A DNA stretch of 64,000 nucleotides, taken from positions 836,427 to 900,426 of the forward strand of contig JANPYM010000010.1 in the NCBI GenBank assembly GCA_025890175.1. The letters run 5' to 3'. The stretch comes from Ciborinia camelliae (lineage: Eukaryota > Ascomycota > Leotiomycetes > Helotiales > Sclerotiniaceae). The notes under the pieces were generated by a model, which saw only the letters and a program-made list of their open reading frames with translations, was not told the origin of the DNA and did no database searches. Positions 31,100 to 41,782 of the stretch are shown here, piece by piece; positions within the stretch are counted from its first letter, which is position 1, and every line of letters begins with the position of its first letter. Made by a program: the position numbers and the translations under genes.

Positions 31100-33399
31100 G
31101 GGCGTAATTTTTCGGAAATTCAAGAAAGAGGCTCAATCTTGTGTGCGATAAGAACGTCTCGATTCAATGTCAAATTATACTATCTTGCCAGCTTCAAGTG
31201 TCGATTCGTCAACAGAGCTTCTTCCGACAATTCTGATTTACTTTTTTTGCGAAGCAAGTCGGAGACGATATTCATCCTTTCTTGATAACAGGTCCACTTC
31301 TAACCCAACGCCAAGCACTAACAAGTATTCATCGTCAACATCTTGGCGGCAAATGCAGCTCACATGAATACTAATTCGGCTACAAAGCTAGATACTGCAA
31401 GAAAGGGCAGGATCCGAAATAGTTGCCCCGCTCACTAAACCAGAACCGGAAGGTGACATAACGCTCACCATGACACCATCACTATCACTATCCCCCTTCA
31501 ATATCATCTTACGAATCCACCCAACCCACCTTTCCAGCTAACCAAATTAAACCACAAGAGTAGCTTTACTAAATCTTAGCATGAAAACCCCTGTTTGTAT
31601 CTCGGAGGAGCACACCTGTAGGGCGGCCGGGACGAACATTAAAGAAAGATACCATTCTAAGGAACGTTGATCTCTTTTATATAGACATGGATTCTCTGAA
31701 TGTTGAGAAGCGTGCTGAGATGTAATGGTAGATGCAGGTATCTAGGTAATGTTGACGAATTTAGTAAAATAGCCGAATAGACGGGTAACTACCGTTACTA
31801 CGCCTATCCGTTGAACCAAGCCATCTTTGAACCATGCACTATCCCCCAAATCGTCATCGATACACATATAAGCATCAACACTATCTGTCTTGAGAGAACA
31901 AAAACTTGCTGTTTACTTCGAAATACGGCATTATTTAGTCCAAGCAAGCGGCAATGTCAATTCCAGTTTTCCATGGGATGTGTCCAGCGCTTCCCTGGAG
32001 TCTTGAAACTATCCAAGAACATTAGAGTGTTTGGGTATTTTGCATCCTCATCCACTTACTCAAATTAAAAATCACTGTCGATAAATTTTTGCGCTATTTA
32101 TTATCCACTCTCCCATCTATCATCCGAAAATACATATTTATCATCAAAATATCCTCTACTGTCACGCACAGCTACAACCATCAGACACCAAAATATTCAA
32201 GGTCGCCCATCTTCACCTCCTATTGTAGAATTAAAATGAACATCATGGGGAACCAAAAACGAACCTACAATATGGAAACCCCACGAGTCGAGATATGAAC
32301 GGTTGGTGCTAGATATAATTGTCGAAGCTGTAGACCTTGGAAGGAAAGCATTGTCCTTTTTTATGTTATTTCTGGGAGTGTGTAGGACTGTGGACTGCAG
32401 ATGTGTGGATGTAAAGGGCTAGCTGGCGAACGAGATGAATATTAGGGAGAGGAGCTTTGTTGAGGGGGAGAGGGGGCTTCTGTGACGGTTGATGGTCTAG
32501 ATCGTATATTTAATGCTTCTCAGGGTCTGAATCATAACTTAGAGTTGGACATTAGCCATTCAGGAAGGGAGAACATTAGAGAAGACACTGGTCAATATAA
32601 ACTGTCCTTCTACCAATCTTACTCATCATCAATAAAGAGCAATTAGTGAAATTGAAGTGATTGCTCATCCACCGTCCCTTCCACATCAACCTAACAAGGG
32701 TCAATTCTCTGGGTTTCAGCTTCTCGTGCCAGCCTCAATGTTGCCATAAACCGCAATTGATGCTTCAATGCCAATTTGCTGGAACTTCTCTCAGCGGACC
32801 AACTCTGGTTCTGAACGGGGCTACCAACTCCCTGAGGCCCAACTGTTCTCCGCGCCCCAGAGTAAGTTGTATCAAGTAAAAAGCTCTATCGCCTTACGAA
32901 GATATATGTGGCCTATATATATGCGGATGGCTTAAGCATTCATTACCAAAATAGCCTTGTTTTAGTTGGATCGGGTTTGTAGCATATAAAGCCCTTTGCC
33001 TTTTAAATAAATGAAATCATTATTGTAATAAATCGATTGATATACTTTTGAACGTAGCTTGATGGAATCATGCCCATGCCGGTATTACACCCGTGGTGCA
33101 AATCTTCGTTCGGATTTAATGGCGGTGTGAATCCCTCAGAAAAGGTTCACAGCAGGGGTCCTTTTTTGAAAACACTGATAAATCGGCAACGGCTCAATTA
33201 TTGGGAAATTGTCGAGTTTTACAGTACGGGATTGCTTCCAGCCAAACAACAATCACCCTTCCACCCTTCACGGATCTAATACCATGCCACCAAAAGGTCT
33301 GAACATTGGGAAGTCTCCGGCTTGGCTTGGCTGAACATCTTAAGAGGCTCTTTGCATTTCAGACGTCTTACACTGGAGTATTGAAACGTTGTGCCTTGA
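31100..33399. other. Intergenic, no supported gene
   Basis: Only short frames without domains. It marks the transition from the accessory region to conserved genes. A GAACCGGAAGGTGACATAACG word near 31442 resembles the ends of repeat copies A and B. Confidence 0.5.
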
Positions 33400-34458
33400 T
33401 CAAGCAGTCGAACGGGTTTCCTGTCCATATTCCAGATACCATTCATGGGCTGCTTGAGTTATTCGACGACCTCTAGGATCATCTAAGGAATTCTTTAAAT
33501 CTTCCAATGTTTGCAAAAAGGTGAATCTCCACTTCTCCATTATATCTCCAGACGCCACCAAATTCCTCAGGAATACCCATAAGGATTCCTCTTTCCATCT
33601 CAACGAAATGGCCATCCCAAGAACTTCTTCGCATATCAAAGACTTTCGGACCACCGGATTTGACGTGTTCAGAAACGTATCAGAAGATAGACAGAATAAC
33701 AGGAAAGACCACCCCGAGGTATCTCCCGGATGCCTCAAACACCACTTCTTTACATTGTCTATCATGGTAAGGTAGGTAGAAGCATTAAGCCCACCTTCTA
33801 CCGATTCCACCAGCCACCTCATGTGAGACCATGCATAGTAGTTTCGAGGATGCCTCTCAGCTGCCACCATAACGATCGATTCTAGGTCCCGAAGTACATC
33901 ATGGGGTAGATGCACAGACTGACGAACTTCAAGAAGCCATTTTCGATGACTCCATAGAGTTGGCGACTTCGTATGACGATGGAGATGGGATGTTAAAAGA
34001 CTATCAATGAAATATAGCTCCTCCCTCAGAACTTTTTCAAGCTCATGCACAGATGTGGTTTGAATATGCTTTATAAGTCGTTTTCGAGAGTTACACGCAG
34101 TCAAATGTTCCGGATCGGTAAGAAGAATGATAGAAGTAGCATCCCGAATCTCCTGTGAATGTTCGGGGCCCAGATCTTTGAACTTGAAGAACACCTGCCG
34201 TGCAACAACAAATGCTTGAACGAGTTTGATTTTCGGTATACCAACGCTGTTCTCAGAAACATATGTATTATTGACATTTAGTAGTATGGGATCACATAAG
34301 GGATGACTTTTCCCGAGAATTTCAAAGTCCAACAGTTTATGAGTGAAAGAATAAGAATTGGTGATGGGGTCAAGTATTTTCACAATATCATTGTAAACTT
34401 TTTGAGAATCACCAGCTTTAACAGATGCTGCAACATCTTCATCAAGGGCTCTTGACAT
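33400..34458 (-). CDS. Protein prenyltransferase alpha-subunit repeat protein (PTAR1-like), 352 aa
   Basis: Intronless. It carries degenerate prenyltransferase-alpha repeats (consensus PxxYxxWxxR): PEHLTACNSRKRL at about 116-128, SPTLWSHRKWLL at 165-176, HPRNYYAWSHMRWL at 203-216 and HPGDTSGWSFLLF at 243-255. These helical repeats form the alpha subunit of farnesyl/geranylgeranyl transferases. The spacing and length fit the PTAR1/Ecm9-like branch better than the catalytic-complex alpha subunits. Cytosolic, with no signal or membrane segment. The start ATG at 34458 has an in-frame upstream stop nearby. A GGTGA array sits about 40 bp upstream. Confidence 0.85.
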   Translation of the reverse strand: MSRALDEDVAASVKAGDSQKVYNDIVKILDPITNSYSFTHKLLDFEILGKSHPLCDPILLNVNNTYVSENSVGIPKIKLVQAFVVARQVFFKFKDLGPEHSQEIRDATSIILLTDPEHLTACNSRKRLIKHIQTTSVHELEKVLREELYFIDSLLTSHLHRHTKSPTLWSHRKWLLEVRQSVHLPHDVLRDLESIVMVAAERHPRNYYAWSHMRWLVESVEGGLNASTYLTMIDNVKKWCLRHPGDTSGWSFLLFCLSSDTFLNTSNPVVRKSLICEEVLGMAISLRWKEESLWVFLRNLVASGDIMEKWRFTFLQTLEDLKNSLDDPRGRRITQAAHEWYLEYGQETRSTA

Positions 34459-34489
34459 GATGCTAAAGTTTGGAGTGTATCAGTGCGTG

Positions 34490-34517
34490 AGGTAAGGTGA
34501 GGTGAGGTGAGGTGAGG
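34490..34517. repeat. GGTGA pentamer array
   Basis: Five or so tandem AGGTG units (GGTAAGGTGAGGTGAGGTG) just upstream of the PTAR1-like gene. Confidence 0.85.
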
Positions 34518-34699
34518 TTATTCAAATAATATTCATCTGGTCAAACAAATTGATCAAGTAGATAAAAGTCGAGATTATCATATTCAAACTGAATATAATA
34601 TTAATTTGATGTTGCTGTTGCTGTTGCTAGCAAAAAGTACCTCAAAGTGGACCGTGCACCAATAGCTCCCGTCTGCCGTAGACCAACCAAAATATATTA

Positions 34700-35112
34700 C
34701 AGTAGAACCCGCTTATACTGGCCACTTTTATATCGAAAACCTATCTATACCGGCTATTTTCTTCAATCACTTTATTTTTTAGATATATATACCGGAAATC
34801 CGGTATTTTTGTTTATACCGACAGAAATTTAAAAAATCCGATATAAAAATTGCAGGGAAATAACTCGTACGTAGGTTTATCTGTAAAAAAATTGTTTATG
34901 CGTAGATTTATTATATAATTTTTTTATAAAATTTTGAAAAATTTTGAGAGGCGGATTTTTAATAAGGCTGAAATTTTGAGGCTGATCACCTGGGCATACA
35001 AAAAATGGTTGATGCCTTATTGCCTAATCCGCAGATACCGGAATCCCGTTTATACCGGATCTAATTGGTCGAATTTTCTTGGCCGGTATAGGCGGGTTCT
35101 AGAACCCTACTG
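34700..35112. mobile_element. Non-autonomous pogo/Fot1-like element (MITE), 413 bp
   Basis: Ends are inverted repeats: left CAGTAGAACCCGCTTATAC and right, read inverted, CAGTAGGGTTCTAGAACCC then GCCTATACCGGCC. The right copy carries an extra GGTTCTAG block. The element is flanked by TA on both sides (34698-34699 and 35113-35114), the target duplication of Tc1/mariner/pogo transposons. Interior AT-rich, with repeated TATACCGG words and no transposase. The class is from the CAGTAGAACC terminus and the TA duplication. Confidence 0.8.
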
Positions 35113-35239
35113 TACTTGAGTACAATGAATTGTACAAACAGCCCACCACCAAACGGACACGACACATTTCCGACAACCATACCTTCAGGAAGCTATCAAA
35201 CAAAGAAGCAGTCGATCTGGACTGCATAGCTTTGCAAAT

Positions 35240-36041
35240 ATGCCGTCTCTTCTATTTACATGTTTCATCGTACAGCTGCTCATCCACCTCGTCAATACCT
35301 TCGGCGCAGCTACGATCAATAATTTAGTAAGCTCTCTTCACCAACTTCCTATACTCTCTACTCTTTTTGCCAATGAATGATATAGCTAACCAATCCCAGT
35401 TATGGAACCTTTACAACATGCTCCCTACCCCAACTTCGCAATCCGCGGGCGAGCAGAAGAAATTGAAGAGGGAATTCATGAAAGTACGTCATGAAATGAA
35501 TTCTACGAGTAGTCAAGACGAATTTGCCAAATGGGCGAAATTAAGAAGACAGCACGACAAGCTGTATGATCAGTTGGAGAAATCAAGTACGCGCGCCCGT
35601 TCCCTCCCACAAACTATGGATTCAAACATCGAGTGACTCAAAACTAACATCTCACCCACAGAATCCTCTCTCGATTCCACGAAATCCACCTTCGATTCCT
35701 CGGTTTCTACACTCCGCTGGTTGGGTACAAATGGACTGCGCATGCTATTACAATTTTGGTTCTCCAAACAAGCCATGTTCTGGTTGCCCAAAGGATGGTT
35801 TCCTTATTACGCGGAATGGTTGTTGAGCTTTCCAAGAGCACCATTAGGAAGTATCAGTATACAAGCATGGACACTTGCATGCGCAGCTGTGATTTTACTA
35901 GTTAGCGATGCTTTGGTCGCAGTCATTGCATTGGTCTTGGGAACCGGAAGTGGTATTCAGGGACAGAAAGTCAAGAGAATGGAGGAGCCTATGAAGGCTG
36001 GCGGACAAGGCACGGAGAAGGCTGGGAAGAAAGAGTTGTGA
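35240..36041 (+). CDS. get1: Get1, guided-entry-of-tail-anchored-proteins ER receptor subunit (217 aa)
   Basis: ER-membrane receptor/insertase subunit that, with Get2, accepts tail-anchored proteins from Get3. Exons 35240-35326, 35400-35586 and 35662-36041 join across 73- and 75-bp introns. The protein begins [14 protein letters not shown] (first membrane segment) and continues [18 protein letters not shown]. The cytosolic coiled coil includes [20 protein letters not shown], the Get3-binding region. Then come [17 protein letters not shown] and [22 protein letters not shown], two more membrane segments and a basic tail. Length and order match the family. The small upstream frame from 35130 is not part of the protein. 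Confidence 0.95.
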
Positions 36042-37133
36042 GGTACACGACTCTAGGTATATATCCTGGGCCTTGATGAATATATTTTACGAATATCACG
36101 TTATACAAACATTTCTACATTCCTATAAAGCACGATGATATTGATACATGGGATGTCTCTCAACAAAAAGACGCAAAAATCCTCATAGCTAACGCTGAGA
36201 TAATGCAACACGAGTGAGATGACTCTTGGCAGAGTACTTGGGGCTTAATCTGGGCATACTTTTTGACTGTGAGAGACCATTGAGAAAAAGGTCACCAAAG
36301 CTTCGAAAGTGCCACTGCTGTAAATGTGTAGCAAAATTGATACCATACCTGTGTCCCTCTAGCTATCTATGTTTGTTCATTACATAGGTAGTATAGAATA
36401 CAATCATAATGACAAGAGAACAAACATGATATTCTCGCATGGGGAAACATCTTGCTCATAATAGCTCAATTGATACTTGAGAGTATGTAATTGGGCATGT
36501 AGATGTAATTGTAGCGGTGGATGTAGATGTAGATGTCAATGTCGATGTAGGTAATTGGAAGGGATGGGAAGTATGAAAAGATATCAGAAATTTAAAGGAA
36601 AAGGAAATATTTTCGAGACTCCACTCTCGAGATGACGCTAATAAGAGCTAAGCTACTTATAGACACCGCCTTTGGTATTTTCTATTATTCTGCCCTTTGC
36701 CTCGTCAACAAGGTAGGTATCTTGTCGCGAACGTTTTCTGATGAGATATTTTAAAGTTATTATACACTTCTATAAAAAAGATGTCTTTGTTACATTCGGT
36801 ATTTTTGATACCTACATAGTATCTACCTAGTACCTACCCAGGTATTATATCAAATTCGCATTCACATTCACATTCATATCCATATCCATATTCACGTTAT
36901 GTTATATTATATGTTAATAAATTTGATAATAATATAACGACTTGAGATTCACACGTAAATCATGTACATCCTTGGGATTCCGGTAGTTCTAGAACTCGAG
37001 AGGTATGTATTGATTGATTCTTCTCTTTGCCCTCCTCCAGCTACCTACTTATACCCTCTAAGGCTTGCAGATCCGCGGGTTGGCATGCTCGCAAGCTGAA
37101 CTTAACCTTATAAACTAACTCACTCACAGGGTA
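36042..37133. other. Intergenic
   Basis: No gene recognised. GTAGATGTAGATGT (about 36495-36550), CATTCACATTCACATTC (36859-36880) and TACCTAG words. A CACTCACAG just before the next ATG could be an acceptor of a leader intron. Confidence 0.6.
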
Positions 37134-38165
37134 ATGCCCTACTTAGTATTCTCAATAATAGTTCTTTTATTCAAAGCAGTCGCCTTCTACCGGGAACGCC
37201 GTGCAGCACCCCCTCGAGACAAAGCTGCCGCAATCCAACCCGTCCCTCCAAGAGTTTCCATCGCCCTCATAATTCTTTTCATGACCTCTTGCGTCTTATT
37301 CAATCACTCTGTCGACTCATTCATCCCCTCTATCTTCGAGGAAACAAACAGTACTCTAAGAGATTCCACCGAACACATTTTTTCCCGTCTTGAGCGCCAC
37401 CGTCCCGATGGCCTTCTCCCAAGTGACGAAGCCCTGCGCTCGAAATTTGTTAGTAACGAGGCCCGACTCTTGTATTTGAAATACGGTCCAGATACTATGA
37501 CAGATTGTTTCTTCTGCTCCTATGAACAATTAATATCTTACTTTCTGTACTCCCTCCCCGAAATCATTTTCCCCCACATCCTTAACCTCTGCGTCCTCGG
37601 CCTCGCAACCAGCCGTTTCTTTATTGGAAAAGTAGCAAATGCCTGGCGAACAACTTTTACCTGGCTCGCAGCAATCCTCGCCGTCTATGATATCTTAATA
37701 TTATATGCTGTTGACCACATGTCAAATAAGAGGGCCAAAACTATAGAGCAAATAGATTTCGTTTACAGTAGTATGAAATCGAATCGCAGTTTCTTACTAG
37801 CAGTACTCGACGGATTCCTGGCCTTGCTCCTCTTTCTTTCTTCTACCAACCGAGTATTCGCCATTCCACCTACTCCGGCGGTGAAAGTAGAAACCACGAT
37901 GAAAATTATGGAAAAAGCAAGAGGGACATTGAACAGGGTAGCATTAATCCGCAATGCTGTGGTAAGAGATAAAGAGCTGAGAGGAAAGGTAGAGGATTAT
38001 TGGTCGGAGGAGGAAGATATTACGACAGATGTAATGAAGACTAGGGAGGTAGTAGATGGTGTTAGGAATGCGTTGGAGACTAGAATTGATTTGAATGCGG
38101 TGGAAAGGGAGGCGGAGGCGTTTGTTGACGCGGCATTAGGGGGTAAAGAAAATAGACTTGGTTAA
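37134..38165 (+). CDS. Multi-span membrane protein of unknown function (343 aa)
   Basis: Single exon from ATG 37134 to TAA at 38163-38165. Hydrophobic segments lie at about residues 2-18, 41-57, 132-160, 171-193 and 218-236. After a lumenal or cytosolic loop with DCFFC (124-128; a CxxC-like pair in a YGPDTMTDCFFC context), the C-terminal 100 residues are soluble, charged and helical. It has the balanced composition of a real protein and looks like a fungus-specific membrane protein, but I cannot name the family. A preceding CAG eight bases or so upstream could mark a 5' leader or an earlier coding exon. Confidence 0.75.
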   Translation: MPYLVFSIIVLLFKAVAFYRERRAAPPRDKAAAIQPVPPRVSIALIILFMTSCVLFNHSVDSFIPSIFEETNSTLRDSTEHIFSRLERHRPDGLLPSDEALRSKFVSNEARLLYLKYGPDTMTDCFFCSYEQLISYFLYSLPEIIFPHILNLCVLGLATSRFFIGKVANAWRTTFTWLAAILAVYDILILYAVDHMSNKRAKTIEQIDFVYSSMKSNRSFLLAVLDGFLALLLFLSSTNRVFAIPPTPAVKVETTMKIMEKARGTLNRVALIRNAVVRDKELRGKVEDYWSEEEDITTDVMKTREVVDGVRNALETRIDLNAVEREAEAFVDAALGGKENRLG

Positions 38166-38559
38166 TTTCCATATTGCATTGTATTATGTATACTGAATGC
38201 CTTTTTTTCCAATACTAGTAATCGGACCGCTGCCTCTGCTCATTTACATTGTGAAGAGGTTATGTTCTTTTTTAAAAATCCCAATTCCACATAACATACG
38301 GACTTGTGAACTCAACACATCTATCTTCTTTCCATGTACAGAAAATACAAATAAATGTATATACATCACTCCTAGAATCTGACAATTGATCTCTGATATA
38401 AAAAATATGCCTCTCCCAACCCATAACTCATAACCGAGGAAATATATGGATTATACTATACTATACATCTCTTGATGATGGATGTCTGGAAGGGATGCGA
38501 TACCCCTTTCGTTTCCTTCTTCTTGCAGTACGCGATGGTGGGGACGGGGGTTCTGACGA
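38166..38559. other. Short spacer between convergent genes
   Basis: 3'-3' intergenic spacer, AT-rich, nothing recognised. Confidence 0.7.
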
Positions 38560-39273
38560 TCATCGAATTTCCTTGGTAAACTTTGTCGGGATTGGGGATC
38601 GGGAGTTTGAATGATCGGGTGGGAATTGCGAAGGGGAAGGCGAGCGGGATAGCGCAAATATAAGTTCTCTAGATCCGGAACTTTCGCCATCGCTTTGCGT
38701 TTCTCTCTCCTCCTTTTTTTCTTCTGGATTATCTATGTATCCTTTCCCACACGCACGTTCATGATCGTATGGACGATGATATTTCATCTCGGTGTTCTTA
38801 TTAGCGCCACTCTCCGATGCAGAAGATATTCCGTATTCTGTGCTTCTGATCCTGCCTCTAGCTTGGGGGGTGCGACTCGTAACATCCGTTTCCACGGAGA
38901 TGTGGATGGGTAGAGCGGGTTCGGGTAACATGCACTCTTCGTCCTGGAACGCGGTCCTGTCTTCCTTTAATAACCCCCTTTGCTCTCTTATCAGCTCCTG
39001 GAAAGTCGCCAACTCGGCAGTTCTCCTCATCAGCAACGTCTTCCGCAGCTCCGTCCCTTCCGATCCCTCTCGATCCAACCCCTCGCTCTTTTCTCCCAGT
39101 TCCCTCCATTTCTTTACTTCATCATTCTCCTCCCCGCCGCCTTCCCCACTCTTCTCTTCCTCCCCACATGATGCAGATGAGATTTGAATATTGTGAGCGT
39201 CGTAACTTTCAGCGGGAGGGGGAGGAGAAGGGGAAGGCGGTGGTGAGGGGATTGCTGGTGTCGGTTGAGACAT
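38560..39273 (-). CDS. Disordered protein of unknown function (237 aa)
   Basis: ATG at 39273 in context AACAATGTC. The open frame extends further upstream without a better start. It is proline-rich at the N-terminus (IPSPPPSPSPPPP), then Glu/Gly/Lys-rich, with a short helical stretch in the middle (RRTAELATFQELIREQRGLL) and a Ser/Arg-rich end (SRSPSPSQFPPDHSNSRSP). No domain or signal is recognised. Predicted to be mostly unstructured. The composition is low complexity, so real coding status is moderately supported, mainly by the long intact frame and the start context. Confidence 0.55.
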   Translation of the reverse strand: MSQPTPAIPSPPPSPSPPPPAESYDAHNIQISSASCGEEEKSGEGGGEENDEVKKWRELGEKSEGLDREGSEGTELRKTLLMRRTAELATFQELIREQRGLLKEDRTAFQDEECMLPEPALPIHISVETDVTSRTPQARGRIRSTEYGISSASESGANKNTEMKYHRPYDHERACGKGYIDNPEEKKEERETQSDGESSGSRELIFALSRSPSPSQFPPDHSNSRSPIPTKFTKEIR

Positions 39274-39812
39274 TGTTGTTTCGTTTTCCCCGGGTAGGTA
39301 TTTGTATATATTCAGCTCCCAAGGGAATTTTGAATTTTTCTGAAAAATAACCAGATGGCTGATCTTAACCATTTTATATACCTCCAAGCTCAGTTGCGAA
39401 AAGGAAGATGACCACTCTACGAAGTATAAATGACGACAAAAAGATGCAAACCTCTGGATGTGAGTAAGAATGATGAAATGATGAGATGATGAACATATGA
39501 ACACATGAACAAGCAAACGGAGGCAATAGGCAAGAAAAATGGATTTTTAATTCCTTTTGAACATTATTTTGGCGATGATATAACAACCAAATATTCTCTT
39601 GCTGTTTGCCAGAAAATGGAGAAAAAAGAGTCATGACAAACGCCACGAAGAGAAACTTCCTAACCCTACAATTCGCAAAGAAGAAGTCATAATAGAAATG
39701 ACAATACCCTTCCTTCGCTCCTATGAAACGCCAACGCAATGTAATATACACCCAAATATGTTTGGCATCCCATCCCATCCTAGTCTATCAAATTACAATC
39801 CGTCCTAATATC
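39274..39812. other. Spacer upstream of the disordered-protein gene
   Basis: No other gene recognised. Contains ATGATGAAATGATGAG words. Confidence 0.6.
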
Positions 39813-41782
39813 CTATTTTGCCGCAGGAGTAGTTGGGCTATCGACACTTTCACTCCTACTATGTTTATCCTTGGTACTTCCCTCTTCCGCGCTTCGTTCT
39901 AGAAACCCTGTCCAGAGTTCTGATAGGGACTCCTTGTGTGTGTTCGAGGGTTCGGTAAAGAATTCCGTGGATAATGATGGGGTGCTTGGTGTTCGGTGAA
40001 ATGGCGACAAGGGTAGACGTAAACTATTACTTGAAGCACCTGGTCTAGCTAGACCTGCTTGCTCTTTTTGCTCATCCGTCCAGTTCAATAAAGAGGCAAT
40101 AACTTGGAGAACTTGAAATTTCTTTGGATCTGAGCGATCCAAGGAGAGGAAATGTAGAAAGTGGTTTGTGACGACTTGTCTATATAATATTAGTCATGAA
40201 TCTAGATTAGTGGAGTTGTTGCGACATACCTATCGACGTTATCCTCCACCTTTGACTTCTTGATAAATCTCAAGGCTTTTGTAAGATGATCATTAATCAC
40301 AATGGCTTCATGTCGAAGTTTTCCAATCAATAAATTCTTTTCCTTCACCTCCTTTTCGAACGGTAAGAGTCGATCCAATTCTGTTTGTAGAGTCGCTTTC
40401 GAAGTTTCAGCGTCAACACATCTAGAATCGAAATCTTGAACGACTTTCTTAAGGGCTTGCAGTTGCTCATCGTAGCTTTCGACCATCTCTCGGAGTTCTC
40501 GTCTCCGGGTCTCTTGAATTTCCTGTAGAGCTCGTTGTAATCCATCAACGGTTTGTGATTGACTATCTCGTTCGGCCACTGCAGCTTCGTATGCTTCTTT
40601 TTGAACAGAAAACTGTTCCTCCATATCAGAAACTCTACTCTCCAGATGCTCTCTTATAGATCTCTCTTCCATAGCCAAAACTTCCCAATCTCCCATGGCT
40701 TCTTTTGCAGCATCGGCTTCTTCTTTGAGATGTTTAGCCTGTTGAATCAAATCATCCCTTTCATGGACCCAGTTTTGTTGTGACAAGTTATTGCGGTTCC
40801 GCATACTTGAAAGTTCCTTGGAGGATTCGTTCATTTCATTCCGTAGCTTGGATACCTCATCCTGCAGCCCTTGAATAGTACTCTGAAATGATTCATTTTG
40901 TGACTCTAATTCTTCAATTTTCTCATTGGCTTCCGCCAATTCTTCTTTATCCGCCTTTAATCGCTCCCCTAGGGTGGTTTTAATCGTATTGACGCGCGTA
41001 AGTAATGTGTGATATTGAGACTCCCAATTTTCTCTAGAAGATTCAGTCTCCTCCAATTCGGCTCGGACTATAGAAATTTCCTCCTCATGTTGATTCTTTA
41101 GTGCAGTAATCTCCTCTTTGTACTTTTCTTCGACAGACGATAGATTCTCGGAGTATTGACCTTTGGCTGTGGAATCTTCTTCTGTACGCTTGCCCTGAAT
41201 GTCCTCGAGGGATTTTCGTAATTGTTCGACTTCGGCGCGCAATGCCTGACGTTCTGCCGTCATTACTTCAAGTCGAACACTTGCATCTGATGCATACGAT
41301 CCATTGCTTTCCGAGGACCCTTCTACCTCCCTGGTGTGAGATTGTGTTGGCGCAATAGTGTGGCCATTAGTTGCGGAGTCATTTTTGAGCCCATTCGACT
41401 GCGAATCTGTATTTGCTGGAAAATGGGCATCTTGTGGAGTATTCTGTGGTTATTTGTCAGAATGCGCTTATGTTTGTTGTATGGTGAGTAATGAACAGGT
41501 GTCACTCGTACCACAATTGATTGCCCGGGTTCCTCTGGTTCTCCTTCTTCACCTGTCTCTTTCACTGCGAAATTGCTTCCTTGGTCTTGAGCCTGAGGGG
41601 TTTCTCCATTCGATTTTGATTTGGGATGCTTCTTCTTCTTGTTGTTGTTCTTCTTTTTCGCTATTACTTTGTCAGTGGTAGTTGGGATAATATGGGCTTC
41701 CCCACCATTAACAGCGAGGTACAAGGGCAAACAGACCTGGAGAAGTAACATTAGAAGAATCTGGAGGAGCTGTGGCTGACAT
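39813..41782 (-). CDS. rud3: Rud3-type golgin with GRIP/GRAB domain (591 aa)
   Basis: Golgi coiled-coil tether recruited by Arf1. Exons 41782-41737, 41660-41512, 41443-40230 and 40179-39813 join across introns of 76, 68 and 50 bp. The N-terminus (MSATAPPDSSNVTSPG) is followed by a Lys/Asn-rich patch (AKKKNNNKKKKHPKSKSNG) and a linker, then a coiled coil of about 350 residues. The C-terminal GRAB domain starts at LRHEAIVINDHLTKALRFIKK and passes DNVDRQVVTNHFLHFLSLD across the last intron to FQVLQVIASLLNWTDEQ. The tail is Ser/Pro-rich. The start ATG was chosen because the long upstream frame would bypass the first splice. The gene looks intact. Confidence 0.93.

Noticed and set aside
38858..39187. 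Frames opposite the disordered protein (plus-strand 131 codons and others)
   Set aside because: Ser/Pro-rich mirror images of a low-complexity coding region.
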